The notes: a model not told the origin generated them from the letters alone. A stretch of DNA of 64,000 nt from Viola odorata (GCA_963691705.1 OY829543.1:47534564-47598563); one strand, 5' to 3'; shown: positions 11,391 to 22,792, numbered from the stretch's first letter. Program-made: numbers and translations.

Positions 11391-11777
11391 ATGGAAGATC
11401 TCACTAGAAATTTCCTGATCTCCAAGGCTCTGACCCTCAAAAATCTTACCGAGGGTGACATCAGCTTCCTAGAGAACATGATGACAAAGTCCGGCAAAGA
11501 TATCCTGGAGCTTCGGAGAATGATGGCCCCCATCCAGGCCAGGATTGGGTCCGCTACCATGGAGGACTTCAATCCCATCGGGAATGTCTCCAATTTGGCC
11601 ATCGCCGCCTGCCGTATTGAAGTAGCCATCGCCTTGCTGCAGCAGAGGAAGGACCTGCTGAACTGCTCCGTGAAGAGCATGGGGAACACCGCTTCTGAGC
11701 TGACTTCGGTGGAGGAGGCCTTGAGGGATGTCCCTACCCTATTGGTGGATGATGATGATGCCGGGTCCCGGGCCTAA
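11391..11777 (+). CDS. Antisense ORF a of element D, unknown function (128 aa)
   Basis: The frame is intact from ATG 11391 (MEDLTRN) to TAA. An upstream in-frame ATG at 11328 falls inside the TATA-like box, so 11391 is preferred. The protein is predicted largely helical, with Leu/Ile-rich segments (residues about 10-35 and 70-100) and an acidic C terminus (VDDDDAG). No signal peptide or membrane segment is evident from 11391. It lies on the strand opposite D's pol and is the cassette member closest to D's 3' LTR. I recognise no family and cannot assign a function. It stayed open while neighbouring genes gained stops, but the frame is short enough for that to be chance. Confidence 0.45.
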   Translation: MEDLTRNFLISKALTLKNLTEGDISFLENMMTKSGKDILELRRMMAPIQARIGSATMEDFNPIGNVSNLAIAACRIEVAIALLQQRKDLLNCSVKSMGNTASELTSVEEALRDVPTLLVDDDDAGSRA

Positions 11778-12312
11778 AGGCTTCCCGCTGTGGCATCTTT
11801 TTTATTTTCCTTTTGTTATGTATGCGGACGTATATCTAGGCCGCTAGGCCATAATGAAACTTATTTCCGTTATTGAGCTTGCGATTCCTTTCTTTCTTTT
11901 TTTGGGGCGTAAGCCCTTGCTTCAATTGAGAGTTATAATTAAGCCTAACTGAAAAAGAGTCTGCCACTGATCAGAACTCTGTAGCCTTTATTCTCCTCTT
12001 TCTGCCAGGTGGCGACTATTGCTTTGGCGAACTGCTGGGTGCTAATCATGCGCCATCTTTTCAGCATTAACTGATTGGGCGGTTTTTCTGTATTTCTTGA
12101 TTATGGAAAAATTCCCAACAGGCGTGCCCGAAGGACCTGATTCTGCTGTTATGATTGATCTTCTCGAGATGCATTAAATCATGTTCTTTTCACGCCTGGA
12201 GAAAATCGAAGAGTCTTGTTACTCCGACTATTTATGGGAAGTTCCCCTTATCTTTTTTTTTCTGTTCATCTTCTTCTTAGTATTTTCCTACTGTTACTGA
12301 TTCTCGTTCTTC
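11778..12312. other. Spacer between antisense ORFs a and b
   Basis: No frame or motif is recognised. The sequence is T-rich before ORF b, as plant promoters and 5' UTRs often are. Confidence 0.35.
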
Positions 12313-12738
12313 ATGGCTGACTCATATGATCAGGTTTCTGATGAACGTGAGATTCGACCAACCCCTCCAACCACGCCGGATTCGGATGACCTTCCTTCGC
12401 CATCGTGCCTGGGAAAACGATTGCACCGCCGCGGTGGTCGGAAAAGGCCGAAGAAGAGAGCGAAGATCAGCAGCACCGGTTGGTTTTCTTCATTTTCAGC
12501 CCCTCCGGTTTGTGAGGATAAAAAATCATCCCCTCCTACCGACTGGTTCGAAGAGAAGGTTCCTCCGAGCGATACCATCGTCAAGGCGGCACCTTCTGAT
12601 ATAAAAGAGGAATCCAAACCATTAATGTGGAGTGCTGAGCGAAAAGCTGACGAGCTCCCTCTTTTCATTGATGAGGAACTTCCGTTCTCAGACGAGGAGT
12701 ATTGGTACTGGCCTTCCCATTGGCCTGACGATGATTGA
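12313..12738 (+). CDS. Antisense ORF b of element D, basic/acidic small protein (141 aa)
   Basis: An intact frame starts with ATG in the context TTCATGGCT. The N-terminal part is Pro/Ser/Asp-rich. Residues about 34-51 hold a strongly basic patch (LHRRGGRKRPKKRAK) that resembles a nuclear localisation signal. The C-terminal third is acidic and aromatic, ending WPSHWPDDD. No catalytic family is recognisable. The composition would fit a small nuclear accessory or transactivator-like protein, but that is inference only. It lies between ORF a and the paralogous genes c and d, all co-oriented and opposite to pol. Confidence 0.45.
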   Translation: MADSYDQVSDEREIRPTPPTTPDSDDLPSPSCLGKRLHRRGGRKRPKKRAKISSTGWFSSFSAPPVCEDKKSSPPTDWFEEKVPPSDTIVKAAPSDIKEESKPLMWSAERKADELPLFIDEELPFSDEEYWYWPSHWPDDD

Positions 12739-12921
12739 TTCCGCCCCTGGCATTCCCTTGTAGATGCCATATGGCTTATTATTGAATTTCATAATGTTTT
12801 ACTTCTTTAGTCTTGTATGTTCAGGTGTTAGCCCCTCTGTTGGCTGGCTATCGCTGAGAAATTAACTGTTGCTCTAACTGCAACTGTTTGCAACTAATTG
12901 TCAGCAACTACCTCTTCTAGA

Positions 12922-12930
12922 AGATATAAA
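12922..12930 (+). promoter_or_regulatory. TATA-like box before antisense gene c
   Basis: AGATATAAA lies about 290 bp upstream of the first plausible ATG (13219) of gene c. It is followed by a T/C-rich stretch typical of a plant leader. Confidence 0.4.
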
Positions 12931-13218
12931 TGCGTAGACATAAATACCCTTTTGAGGTTTTCACACGTGTTACTTTTACTCGGGGACGTGCCCCATTTTC
13001 ACAGGCTGTTCAACTTCTTCGTATTCAGCCTTTAAAAGGGAGTAACTGCTCTCTTTTAATACTCTTTGCTCTCGTTTTGAAATTTCTCCCTTCTCTCTCT
13101 AGATTTTGCTCCGAAGGAAGTTACGACCACTGTTCGCTGGTGCAGACGGTTTGTCCACCGCCTTCTAATTCAAGGTACTTCACCTCTTTCCCTCAGATTT
13201 TCTTCTTGCCGATTCATT

Positions 13219-15342
13219 ATGAGCACATCTAGAATACCAAAGATTCTCAGTGGCCTCTAGTCGCAAATAGGTCTTTGAGGAGTCTCCAGATTCTCCAGCA
13301 GCCTATAGATTTAGAAATAGAGAGAACTCCCAGTATTTTCGTTGATCAAGCGGTATTAGATGCAGAGTTGGAGGAAAACAACATCCTTTTCCCCCCTGGT
13401 TATTCCGCTAGAATTCCTGATGCCGGCTACCGGCTTCATGACCCCCTATCGGGGGCCGATAGGATGGTGTATTTTGACATGTTTCTTTATGGCTTTCACT
13501 TTCCCGTCCATGAAGCAGTGAAAAGATTATTAGTACGATATGACATTAATCCGGCTCAGATTACGCCTCCTTCTTGGTGTGGGATTCACGCCTTCATTCG
13601 TATTTACGAGTTGCGGGGCATCCTGGTCCCATCTATCAATTTATTCCGCAAGTTTTTTAGCTTTAGGTGTCGCAACTGTGTGGTAGATATCACCCCAAGA
13701 TGGAGTGACACACTGGTGCAGTCATTCTGGCAGAGATTCCGGGGTTTCGAAGAGACCGTGGCGGGTTGGAAGAGCGGTTTCTTTATTGTGAATTTGCCTT
13801 TCCGCCCCTGGCCCGGAGGTTTCAATCGGTGTCTCAATGACTCCATTTGGACAAATCCCTCAACCATATCCAGGGACGAGCTCTGACAGACGAACATGCT
13901 TCTGGGGTTGAAATCGTCCTTCCGCATTCGAGAGTTTGCCTTGCACAGGCTTATAGAGAAGTGTATTATAAGTAAGTTTCTTTTCTCTCGTTATCACTTT
14001 AGCTAATTCAACGTTCTGATATGTCCTGTTGGCAGGTGATGCTGAAAACCAACCGTTGGGCGATAAAGACGTTCCTCTGAACGTAAGACCGCTCAAGACG
14101 CGGCCACCATCTCTGCTGCCTAAAAGTTCCAGTCATCCTGCCGCTCCACCAAAAAGAAAAAGATTCAAAACTGTCGCCAAGCGAGGCATCTCTAACCGCG
14201 CTTCTCAATTTCTCAAGGACTGGTTACCCGTTCGACAAGGAGTGACTTTGCATCGTCCTAAGGCTGAAATACCCGACAACAATAGTGAGGACATGGACAA
14301 TGATTCCGGGCTTCGTCACGCTTCCGCAGCTCAAAGTAAGAAATTACGCACGGGAAGTAGCAACCCCATCGTTGCGGCTGCTTCGAACAAAGTTAGTGAA
14401 ACCCCTGCTACCAGGACTGGCTCTTTCGGGGGTGCAAGCACTTCCAAGGTAGCAGTGGCAGCAGAGGTGTCAATCGACATTTCTCCTGAAATTCCCAAGG
14501 CTCCGTCGGAGGTCAACCTTCCTCCTCCGACTGCCGCTCCTGACTCTCCTATCTCGTCTTTTATTCCTGACGTCGCCGTCCCAAATCCTGCACCTGCCGT
14601 TCCTCTGCCTAATGGCCTTCCGTCATTATTCTGTACTTCTATCTCAGGAGCTGGGGGTTCCACTGAAAGCCTCTCTCCTCCCTTTACCGCCAATCTATCT
14701 TCCCAAGGTCTTCAAGGAGCCACCTCCTATCGCTTGGATCTGTCTACTTTTGGCACCAGCGGACTTCGCGCACTAGGGATATCAGATCCGCTATCACGAA
14801 ATGAGCCGGTAGGTTCCGCGGTAGGTGCGATCTTTAGCTCTCCTAAAGATAGGGAGGAGATGTCAGAGCTTCCTCTGGAGGTTCATCGCGAACGCGCTTT
14901 GAATGAAGTGCTGGCCAGCTTTCGCATGCTAAATTACTTCCTCGATATTTAGGGTAACAAGGCTCAGGGCTCCCCTTCTAAGGTGGCGGAGTTAACGCGA
15001 CTCCAAAGCGACACCCAAGCTGAGCTTAATGACTGCCGTGCTGAGTTGGCCAGAGAAACGTCGATAGGGAAAGCAAAGATAGAACTTCTGGAGGCAGAAC
15101 TGATGACGGCTGACAAAAAGAACATTCTCCTTCGTGAAGAGATAACAGCCCGCGATGCAAGGTTGGCGAAGATGTCCCATGAGATGTCGCGATGGAAGGA
15201 TAAGGCGATACAAGCTTTTGCCACCGGATTCCCAGATTATTATCGCAGCGGGGCTTTCGATCTTGCCAAGATAGCTGATTATGCATTTGAGAGGTTAAAG
15301 GATGTAGATGTCGGGGGCATCAAGGGAGTTTTTCCGCAATGA
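13219..15342 (+). pseudogene. Antisense gene c of element D: gypsy-type antisense protein, two exons
   Basis: Exon 1 reads openly from 13275, with no ATG in that frame; ATG 13219 lies in another frame, so the start is damaged. It encodes a globular domain with MFLYGFHFPVHEAV, DINPAQITPPSWCGIHAF and KSGFFIVNLPFRPW, matching gene d point for point. A GTAAGT donor at 13972 and GGCAG acceptor ending at 14035 define a 64-bp phase-1 intron that rejoins the frame. Exon 2 encodes a long Ser/Pro/Ala-rich linker with a basic patch (PPKRKRFKT), then a coiled-coil tail from about 14983. In-frame stops lie at 13884-13886 and 14950-14952. The domain resembles the 'putative gypsy type transposon' antisense family (PF04195, from memory). 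Function unknown. Confidence 0.65.
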
Positions 15343-15725
15343 GCATAGGGCGGCATTTAAGAGTGTTTTATTTTTCTCTTCCGCATTACTTTTATTTGGC
15401 TTGTAATACTTGATAATTGCCGCTCTGCTCTGGATGACGGTTAATTTGCTTCATGGTGTTATCTTGTTGATTACGTCATCATGCTTGATCTCTTCTGATA
15501 AAGCACTTTTGCTTTTTCGGAGCATTTAATGCTTAGAATCCCCTTATTAATGTGATTGAAGGATCATGATGATTCGAAGACATGTGTCCGCTCCTCGAGA
15601 CGCTAGGGCTAGCGTGATTTGACAGGATCAAAACGTCTTCTCGTCTTTCTAGGGTTGTACTCATTGCTCACGTCTGTCCCGCGCATAGTGACTGTTCCAG
15701 CAGTCATGCCTTTAGCCTCTTGGGG
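15343..15725. other. Spacer / upstream region of antisense gene d
   Basis: No coding sequence is seen. It separates paralogous genes c and d and leads into a TATA box at 15726, so it may act as a promoter region. Confidence 0.4.
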
Positions 15726-15733
15726 TTATAAAA
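15726..15733 (+). promoter_or_regulatory. TATA box before antisense gene d
   Basis: TTATAAAA lies about 170 bp upstream of ATG 15903, with a pyrimidine-rich stretch between. Spacing and composition fit a plant core promoter. Confidence 0.5.
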
Positions 15734-15902
15734 TCCATCACTCTATCTCTTTTTTCCACTTTTGATAATCTGTTTCTCTACATCTTCTTGAATCATTTTG
15801 CATTTCTGGCATTCATTCCCTGGGTACTTTGATTTTCTTCCCAAAAGGTACTTCTCATTTCCCTTTACCATCTTCTTCGTTTCTTTGTTTTCTTTTCCCA
15901 CC

Positions 15903-18402
15903 ATGACGAAAAGAAAAACTCATGCTTCCGGGTCTAAATCGCGTGATGAAGAAAAAATAGAGACCATAGTCAGTACTATTACTTCTTCTGCCATTCTTGA
16001 TAAACATCTGTCTGATTATGGGGATACCCTCCCTGAGGGTTTCAAGGCTATTGTCGCCCCTGCATCTTTACGCTTGAATAGCGTTCTAACCGGTAATCGT
16101 AGAATCCTGTATGCCCAGATGTTCTGCTATGGTTTCCGGTTTCCGGTTGACCCGTTTATCCAAGAGTTACGTACCTCTCTAGATCTGAACCCTGTTCAAC
16201 TGGCTCCGAATGCCTACTATGGCATTTATGCTTTTTTAGAACTCTGCAAGTACAAAGGAATTACATCTCCTTCCCTTGCATTACTCAAATCTCTATTTAA
16301 AATGTATAACCGTCGGGGTGTGATAGCGATATCACCCCATTATAATGACGATTCGCTCAAAAAATTCACCTGGAAACTCCTTCATCTGGAGTCTTCCATT
16401 AATAAATGGAAAGAGAAATTTTTTCTGGTTGAAACCCCTAATCTTCCGGAGCCATGGTGACGGTCTAGTTTCAATCAGAGCGTCAAGGATAGGGCTTGGC
16501 GCCGCGTGGCTCTTGATGAAACGGAACAAGGCTGGTTTGACAAGTTGCTCAGTGTGGACATCAGCGTTCACACCTGCCTTCTGGCTTGTGGGACCGTTAT
16601 CAAAAACTGCATTAGACGTGAGTATCGCGTCAATCTTTGATTTCCATCATTGGTACTAACGCTGACGTTGTCTTGTGCTTTTGCAGCAACTGATCCGGAT
16701 TACGTTCCGGAGAGCGTCAGGAGGCGCCGGAAGAGACTTCGTGGTAGGGAAACGGCCGCGACTGTCAATATCGCCACTACATCAGTCGCCGCTTCGGTTC
16801 CTCCCCAAACATCTTCTGCCTCTGTTGAGAAGGAAACCGATACCATTCCAGTTGGTGTTCCTGTCATATCAGTCGCTGTTCTTCCGCCTCGACCATCCGC
16901 TCGCAGAGCTTCCGCCAAAGGAAAAAAAGAAAAAGAAGACCCGGAGCGTTGCTTCCCTCCAGTCACCGATTCCACCCTCTTCTGAAGCGGTCGGCTCTTC
17001 GGAAGCGCCTACCGCTGGGATGGTAACTGATACTTCCCCCGATATCTTTCGCATCATTTTTCAATGTTTGTTTGTATTTTACTTGTTGTTAATTATCCCC
17101 CCCCCCTTTTTTAAGGATATTTCTGGTACTTCCCCGCCTTTGTCATCACAAGGCAACATGGACCTGAGGCGTATTCTGGGTCGTCTGAGGAAGAAACAAA
17201 AGTCCACGGGAGCAGGTGCAAGTTTTTCCTCGAGTCAGGTTGATGTCGGGGAGAGGCCCCAAGCTGTTCTTGACTCTTCCACTACTCCCTTGGGTCAGAC
17301 TGGTAGCATTTTTTAGAACGCGGTTATGCCTCCACCTTTCGAGACTTCTCCGCCTCCATTTGGTTCAGAGATGCCTCACTTTTCTTCTAACACCACAGTC
17401 TACCCCGACGAGCTGTCAGAATTTTCTTCTTATCAAGCTCAAGCCACGTTTCAAGGAGGTGTCGCCTCTATTCTTCCTAATGAAACATTCATGCCTCAGG
17501 GAGGTTCTTCTTCCAACCAACCTCCTTCTCCTGCTACCGTGGTTTTTGTTCCTTCCGCTGCTTCCACGCTTAGGCGTTTCGGGGAGGGGACGATTATGTC
17601 CCATCTTATGGCCGATGTGAGCTCACATAACGCCGTTGGGCCTATCACTCATCAGGTGGACATGACTACGTTTCACAGCTCAGGAATTGCAACTATGGGG
17701 GGCGATAACTCGTCCGTCACTGCATCGTTCTTGGCTGTACACATGTTAACTTCTCTTGAAGAACGAAGCACTTTTGTTGCTATGGGAGACAAAGAGCAAG
17801 CCGACATGCTGCGCTCTACGCTTTTCTCTGGGTTCCTCCAATCTCATCTTTATGCTGAGCGCGTGTCACAAAAGGCGGCTGACCTAGCCGCTTATGCAGC
17901 CAAGCTTTCTCAAGAACAAGAGGAGAAACAACGACTGTTAGAAGAGCGAGACAAATATATGGCGGATCTGAAGGCAACTGAAAAGGAGGCAAGGGAGGCA
18001 AAGGAATAATTAGCCATTGCAAAGGAACAATTGGCCACTTCTAACAATAGATTAGAAGTCGAGCGGCTAGGTACAGCCAAGAACGCTGCTCTGACAACTG
18101 AACAGTCAAAGTCTGCCACTCTCGAGGAGGAGAAAATGACCTTGACGGGAGAAAGAGCATCTTTGATAGAGGAGAAAACGGCGCTTGAGGCGGAATCAGC
18201 TATCAAGAGATGCTGGTATATTGAGGAGAGTGTTTCCATCATGGCCGATTGCTTTGTGGAGGTTCACGGGGAGGGACTTTACGATGGTGAGGCTGTCTCT
18301 AACGCCTTTTTTGAGAGATATTTCGGTCTTAATGACGAGGGCTTCCGCTTGGCTAGATCAAAAGGCTACCCGGAGCAAGAGATTTTGGACGACCAGCCGT
18401 AG
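15903..18402 (+). pseudogene. Antisense gene d of element D: paralogue of gene c, spliced
   Basis: ATG 15903 lies in a good context (CCACCATGA). The N-terminal domain carries MFCYGFRFPVDPFI, DLNPVQLAPNAYYGIYAF and KEKFFLVETPNLPEPW, aligning with gene c. A GTGAGT donor at 16618 and TTTGCAG acceptor ending 16686 give a 69-bp phase-1 intron at the place equivalent to gene c's. Exon 2 opens with an Arg/Lys-rich patch (SVRRRRKRLRGRE) resembling a nuclear signal, then a Pro/Ser-rich linker, then a coiled coil (about 17860-18200) and a C-terminal segment ending DDQP. Breaks: TGA 16458-16460 (probably from TGG), a frameshift near the A-run at about 16920, TAG 17314-17316 and TAA 18007-18009. A second intron near 17023-17115 is possible but does not restore the frame alone. 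Confidence 0.65.
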
Positions 18403-18959
18403 GCAGGGCCTTATCGCCTTTTCAATTTGTGAGGATAGAGCGTTGTCTCTTTTTGTTATCCTTTGTATATTTTATGACCCTTTACGGGTTTTTGAATGAC
18501 GATGCTCAATGATATTAGCTTCTGTTATTGCTGTTTTTTTTTGTTTTTTTTTCAAATTTTTCCCGCGCGGCTGTTGCACCCTTGTCATTAGGTTCAACCC
18601 AGCCACCGCTCGACTGCACCAAGGAAGTCATTTTTTAAAGAAGCATTCTTCTTTCCTTGATCAAGAAAAATAACAAGTAGGTTTTTAGGCCCTGTTGAGT
18701 TGTACAACTCTTTCGCCGTATCAGATATCACGATCTCCGCCATTCAGAGATATCGTGCACATTCTCAATTAATTTTTGTCAGTAAGAGATATGCGATAAT
18801 AGACACCAATTTCCCGTAGGGCCGATCTGCCGCCATTCTAGGGCACAGGTGTCACTTATTATCGCTTTCTCAACCAACTCACTTCACCAGGGATTCCACA
18901 TCTGGTTACTCGCTGGGATTTCGCAATTCTTCGCCTTTCCAGGTTACCACGTTTGGCCA
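18403..18959. other. Spacer between antisense cassette and repeat zone
   Basis: No frame or motif is recognised beyond a T-run near 18530-18555. Confidence 0.35.
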
Positions 18960-19550
18960 GAAAGTGCCTCTTCATAGTGAGTCATCTGATCAGGACAGGC
19001 CGTCACCAGGTTAGGATTTTTCACTTTCGGCGTTTTCCTCACGTCTTGGAATTGTATCCTCTCTTAGCGAGCAGTCTATATTAGCCCTGCCGCCAAGGTA
19101 GGATTTTTATTTCCAAGACGGAGTTAGCATCTTCCTAGGGTGTGCCCCTCCTTAACGAACCGTCTCCACGAGAACGGTTGTCCTGAGGATTAGGCTTTGT
19201 CACCTTTGGAAATCTCGGGGGGTGCCCTCACTCAGTGAGTCGGTGGATCCAGACCGACCATCACGAGGATAGGACTTTTCACTCCCAGGGGTGTCGGGAT
19301 GTGCCTCATCTTATGGCCCCACACAGGGTAATCATAAGGATAGGATTTCTCACTCCCAACGTTAAATATCCAATACGTCAGGGCGTGCCCTCACTTAGCG
19401 AGTCGGTGGATCAGGACCGGCTATCGCAAGGATAGGACTTTTCACTCCTAACGCCAAATATCAAGTGTGTCAGGGCGTGCCCTCACTTAACGAGTCGGTG
19501 GATCAGGACCGACTATCACAAGGATAGGACTTTTCACTCCCAGTACTTTT
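18960..19550 (-). repeat. Degenerate tandem repeats downstream of D integrase (about 80-93 bp)
   Basis: The phrase GTGCCCTCACTTAGCGAGTC and variants recur at 19222, 19385 and 19478, with weaker copies at about 18985, 19141 and 19301. Each is followed by AGGATAGGACTTTTCACTCC. The last two units are 93 bp apart. The zone separates pol from the convergent antisense genes, so it could hold transcript ends for both strands; that is inference. Confidence 0.75.
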
Positions 19551-19699
19551 CTTTTATTATCCATCTGCACGCCTATACGCAGCCACAAAACACAAGAAAG
19601 CTCATTACTCGAGTGTTAGTACAGATCAAGGCTGGTGTTAGTAAAAGGTGCAGAGATAAATCAGGATCTAGCATGATATAGTTTTAAACGAGCGATATT

Positions 19700-20980
19700 T
19701 CAGGAGTTAGACAATGGGGTACCGTCGAGTGTTTCCAGATGGTACGCTCCTCTCCTGATGATACGGGTAACACGGTATGGCCCTTCCCAGTTTGGACTGA
19801 GCTTTCCCCGGCGTTGACCAGTTGCTCGCTGATCCCTGAGTACTAGATCACCTTCTTTTAGGATTCGTTCCTTGACGCGCCTGTTCTGATATCGCGCCAT
19901 CTTTTGCTTATAGTGCATCATCTTCAGAAGAGCTTCCTTTTGTAATTCAGGCAGTGCGTCAAGATTCACACGCAACCTTTCCTCATTCAACTCTTCTCTG
20001 AAGTAAGCTACCCGTAAGCTCACGATACCAATCTCTACGGGCGTAACGGCCTCAGTGCCGAAAGCCAGTGTGAATGGTGTCTGTCCTGTACTGGTTTTCG
20101 CGGTCATGCGATATGCCCATATTACATATGGCAGTTCATCTGCCCACTTCTTCTTAGATCCTTCCAGGTTCTTCTTAACACCATTTAGGATGGCTCGGTT
20201 TGTCACCTCAGCCTGACCATTGGTCTGCGGATGAGCCACGGAAGAGAATCTCTGCTCGATTCTGAACTCCCCACATTGGTTCTAAAGAACTGGCTGGTGA
20301 ACTGCGTTCCGTTATCGCTAACTAATACGCGAGGAACTCCGAAGCGCATGATAACTTGGTGCTTGAAGAAGCGCCAGATTTTTTCTGTTGTGACGTTGGC
20401 AACTGCCTCCGCTTCTGCCCATTTGGTGAAGTAGTCCACTGCTACGACCACAAACTTTAGTTGCGATCTTGCCTTTGGAAATGGTCCAAGGATATCAATT
20501 CCCCATTCCGCAAAAAGGACAAGGAGCGATAATATCATGGATTTTTGCAGCGGGTTGCCGGGGAATCTTGGAGAATTCCTGACACTTTTGGCAAGTTCGC
20601 ACATAATCATGGCAGTCTCTCCGAATGGTAGGCCAGTAGAACCCCGATCGAAAGACCTGCGCAGCCATGGTTCCGCCGGATGCGTGCATGCCACAAATTC
20701 CCTTGTGGATTTCGCGGAGGGTATGAAGACCCTCTTGTTCTGTTATGCATTTCGCGGCTGGATGAGAGAAACACCTCCGTAGCAGTTCCCCATTAAAGTA
20801 TGTGCATCGTGCCGCTTGCTTTAGCACTTTCTTCTTCTCAGCGTTATCCGCTGGAAGTTCATCATGTTTCAAGTATTTTATGACGGGAATTATCCAGTCA
20901 TTGTTACTTTCTTCCACACAGAGCGTCGCTTGTTCTTCCATAAAGGAGGGTACGGGTATCTCCCTGTAGTACACCCCCTT
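19700..20980 (-). pseudogene. pol: Integrase of element D
   Basis: Integrase inserts the cDNA into chromosomal DNA. The zinc-binding HHCC module shows in IHKGICGMHASG and CQKCQEF (about 20575-20720). The DDE core has WGIDILGPF (about 20500), VLVSDNGTQF (about 20320) and NGQAEVTNRA (about 20200), so all three acidic residues are present. The C-terminal region includes GDLVLRDQ and NWEGPYRV near 19770-19840. The reading is split into three frames by indels near 20500 and 20230-20260, so it is inactive as written. Confidence 0.88.
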
Positions 20981-21462
20981 TGGTATGGACGCCTCTGGAC
21001 TTGCCGCGAGTTTAGTTTAGCGAGATTGTCAGCCTCAACGTTATCCTCTCGAGGAATGTGCTCGAAGCTGACCTGTATGCCACATTTCTTTATTTCTATC
21101 AATTCGTGCTTTACTCTGGTAAGGTATTGTATCATGATGGGCTCTCTAGCTTGAGAGTGTCCCAGTACTTGGTCTATTATCAACTTGGAGTCTCCGCAAA
21201 CTTTTAGCCGCAAGTCTCCCAACCTCCCAGAGTCGTGTATTCCCTTGATTGAAATACTCTTTCTTATCCTGAGCCCGACTAATAGCGCTTCATATTCTGC
21301 GGCGTTATTGGACAACGGCTGCAGGATTCGGATGGCATATCGCACATGGATGCCGTGAGGCCCACTCATGAAAATTCCGGTCCCGATAAGCTCTTGATTT
21401 TTGGCGCCATCCACGTGGATAACCCACAGGTCGGTGTAGGTCTCAGGGAAGGGAAGGTCCAA
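20890..21462 (-). pseudogene. pol: Second (archaeal-type) RNase H of element D
   Basis: Acidic residues of the RNase H fold are visible as VIHVDGA, NNAAEYEAL, VCGDSKLI and DNVEADNLA. It follows the RT with its own RNase H, so D has the two successive RNase H domains reported for Tat-clade elements. A frame change near 20990-21010 separates it from integrase. The role is removal of the RNA strand during cDNA synthesis. Confidence 0.82.
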
Positions 21463-21491
21463 TTCTTATTTTTCTTTTTCAGTCAATTCTG

Positions 21492-22792
21492 TTAGAGGAT
21501 CCGGCGTGAAAGTGCATTCCGCGATAAAGTTTGAGCCTTCACAGACGGTCGGGATCGAAAATGCAACCCATATTGTTCAAGTTCAAGAGCCCATATTAAC
21601 ATCCTCCCCGAGGATTTAGGTTTTTGAAAGATCCTTTTCAGAGGTTGGTCTGTTAGCACAACGACAGTATGAGCTTGAAAGTATCGGCTCATTTTCCGTG
21701 TGGCTTGTATCAATGCTAACGCGATTTTCTCAATACGAGCGTATCTGAGCTCGGCATCTTTCAGGATGTAACTTACAAAGTACACCGGACGGTGCCTGCG
21801 ATCGTTGTCTCGCACAAGGACCGCACTGACCACTTCGTCAGCAACCCCCAGGTATAAGTATAGGATATCGCCAGGTTCTGGTCTTGTCAATACCAAGTCA
21901 GAAAATAGGTACGCTTTCAAGCTTGCAAATGCTTCTTCGCACTCTGCCGTCCATCCGAAAGCGGCTTTCTTACGTATAACTTTGAAGAAAGGAAGACACC
22001 TTTCGCCTTGCTTAGAAATAAACTGTCCCAGAGCGATAACGCTCCCGGTTAGCTTTTGTACCTCTTTTATAGTCTGAGGAGATATCATGTCTTGTATAGC
22101 TTGGACCTTTGACGGGTTGGGCTGAATGCCCTTTTGGCCGACCACATATCCCAAAAATTTGCCCGTTTGAAAAGCGAACATGCACTTTCGAGGGTTCAGC
22201 TTCATCTGATATTGCTTCATTACTTTGAATACTTCAACCAGATTGGATAAGTGATCTTCAAAGCTTCGACTTTTAACCAATATATCATCGACATATGCTT
22301 CGACATTTCGCCCAATCTGTTTTTCAAAGACCTGATTCGCCATTTGCTGGAAGGTGGCTCCAGCATTTTTCAACCCGAAAGGCATTGCCGTATAGCAATA
22401 GGTGGCCTTCGGAATGATAAAGGTAGTTTTCTCTTCATCCTCCTTGGCCATGGGGATTTGATGGTACCCGGAATTGGCGTCCAACGAGCTTAAGTATGCA
22501 TATCCGGCAGCCTGATCAACTAACTGATCAATTCGAGGGAGTGGGTAACAGTCTTTGGGGAAGCGTCATTCAAATCTGTGAAATCGATGAACATGCGCCA
22601 TTCTCCACTGGGCTTGGGGACCAGAACGGGGTTAGCCAACCAGGTGGGATATCGCACTTCTCGAATAAAGCCAGCGTCAAGAAGTTTAACAACTTCTTTT
22701 TCGACCGCCCTTGCCTTTTCAGCAGAGAAAACACGTCGTTTCTGTTGGACCGGTCTGGCCTCAGGGTTGACATTGAGTCGATGTTCTGCCAC
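21492..22792 (-). pseudogene. pol: Reverse transcriptase and first RNase H of element D
   Basis: The N-terminal RT motif LLDAGFIREVRYPTWLAN and WRMFIDFTDLN lie at 22600-22690. The core continues at 22484 with MDANSGYHQI, AMPFGLKNAGATFQQ and the intact catalytic YVDDILVKS at about 22260-22290. The thumb and an ordinary Gypsy-type RNase H follow (VYFVSYILKDAELRY). The frame is broken between 22520 and 22490. Catalytic aspartates are retained, so the damage is mainly frameshift. Confidence 0.9.

Noticed and set aside
11240..11689. Minus-strand 149-aa frame opposite ORF a
   Set aside because: It overlaps ORF a fully on the other strand. ORF a has a TATA-like box and the same direction as genes b-d; the minus frame has neither.
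14331..14693. Minus-strand 120-aa frame opposite gene c
   Set aside because: It mirrors the Ser/Pro/Ala-rich linker of gene c and shows no independent motif.
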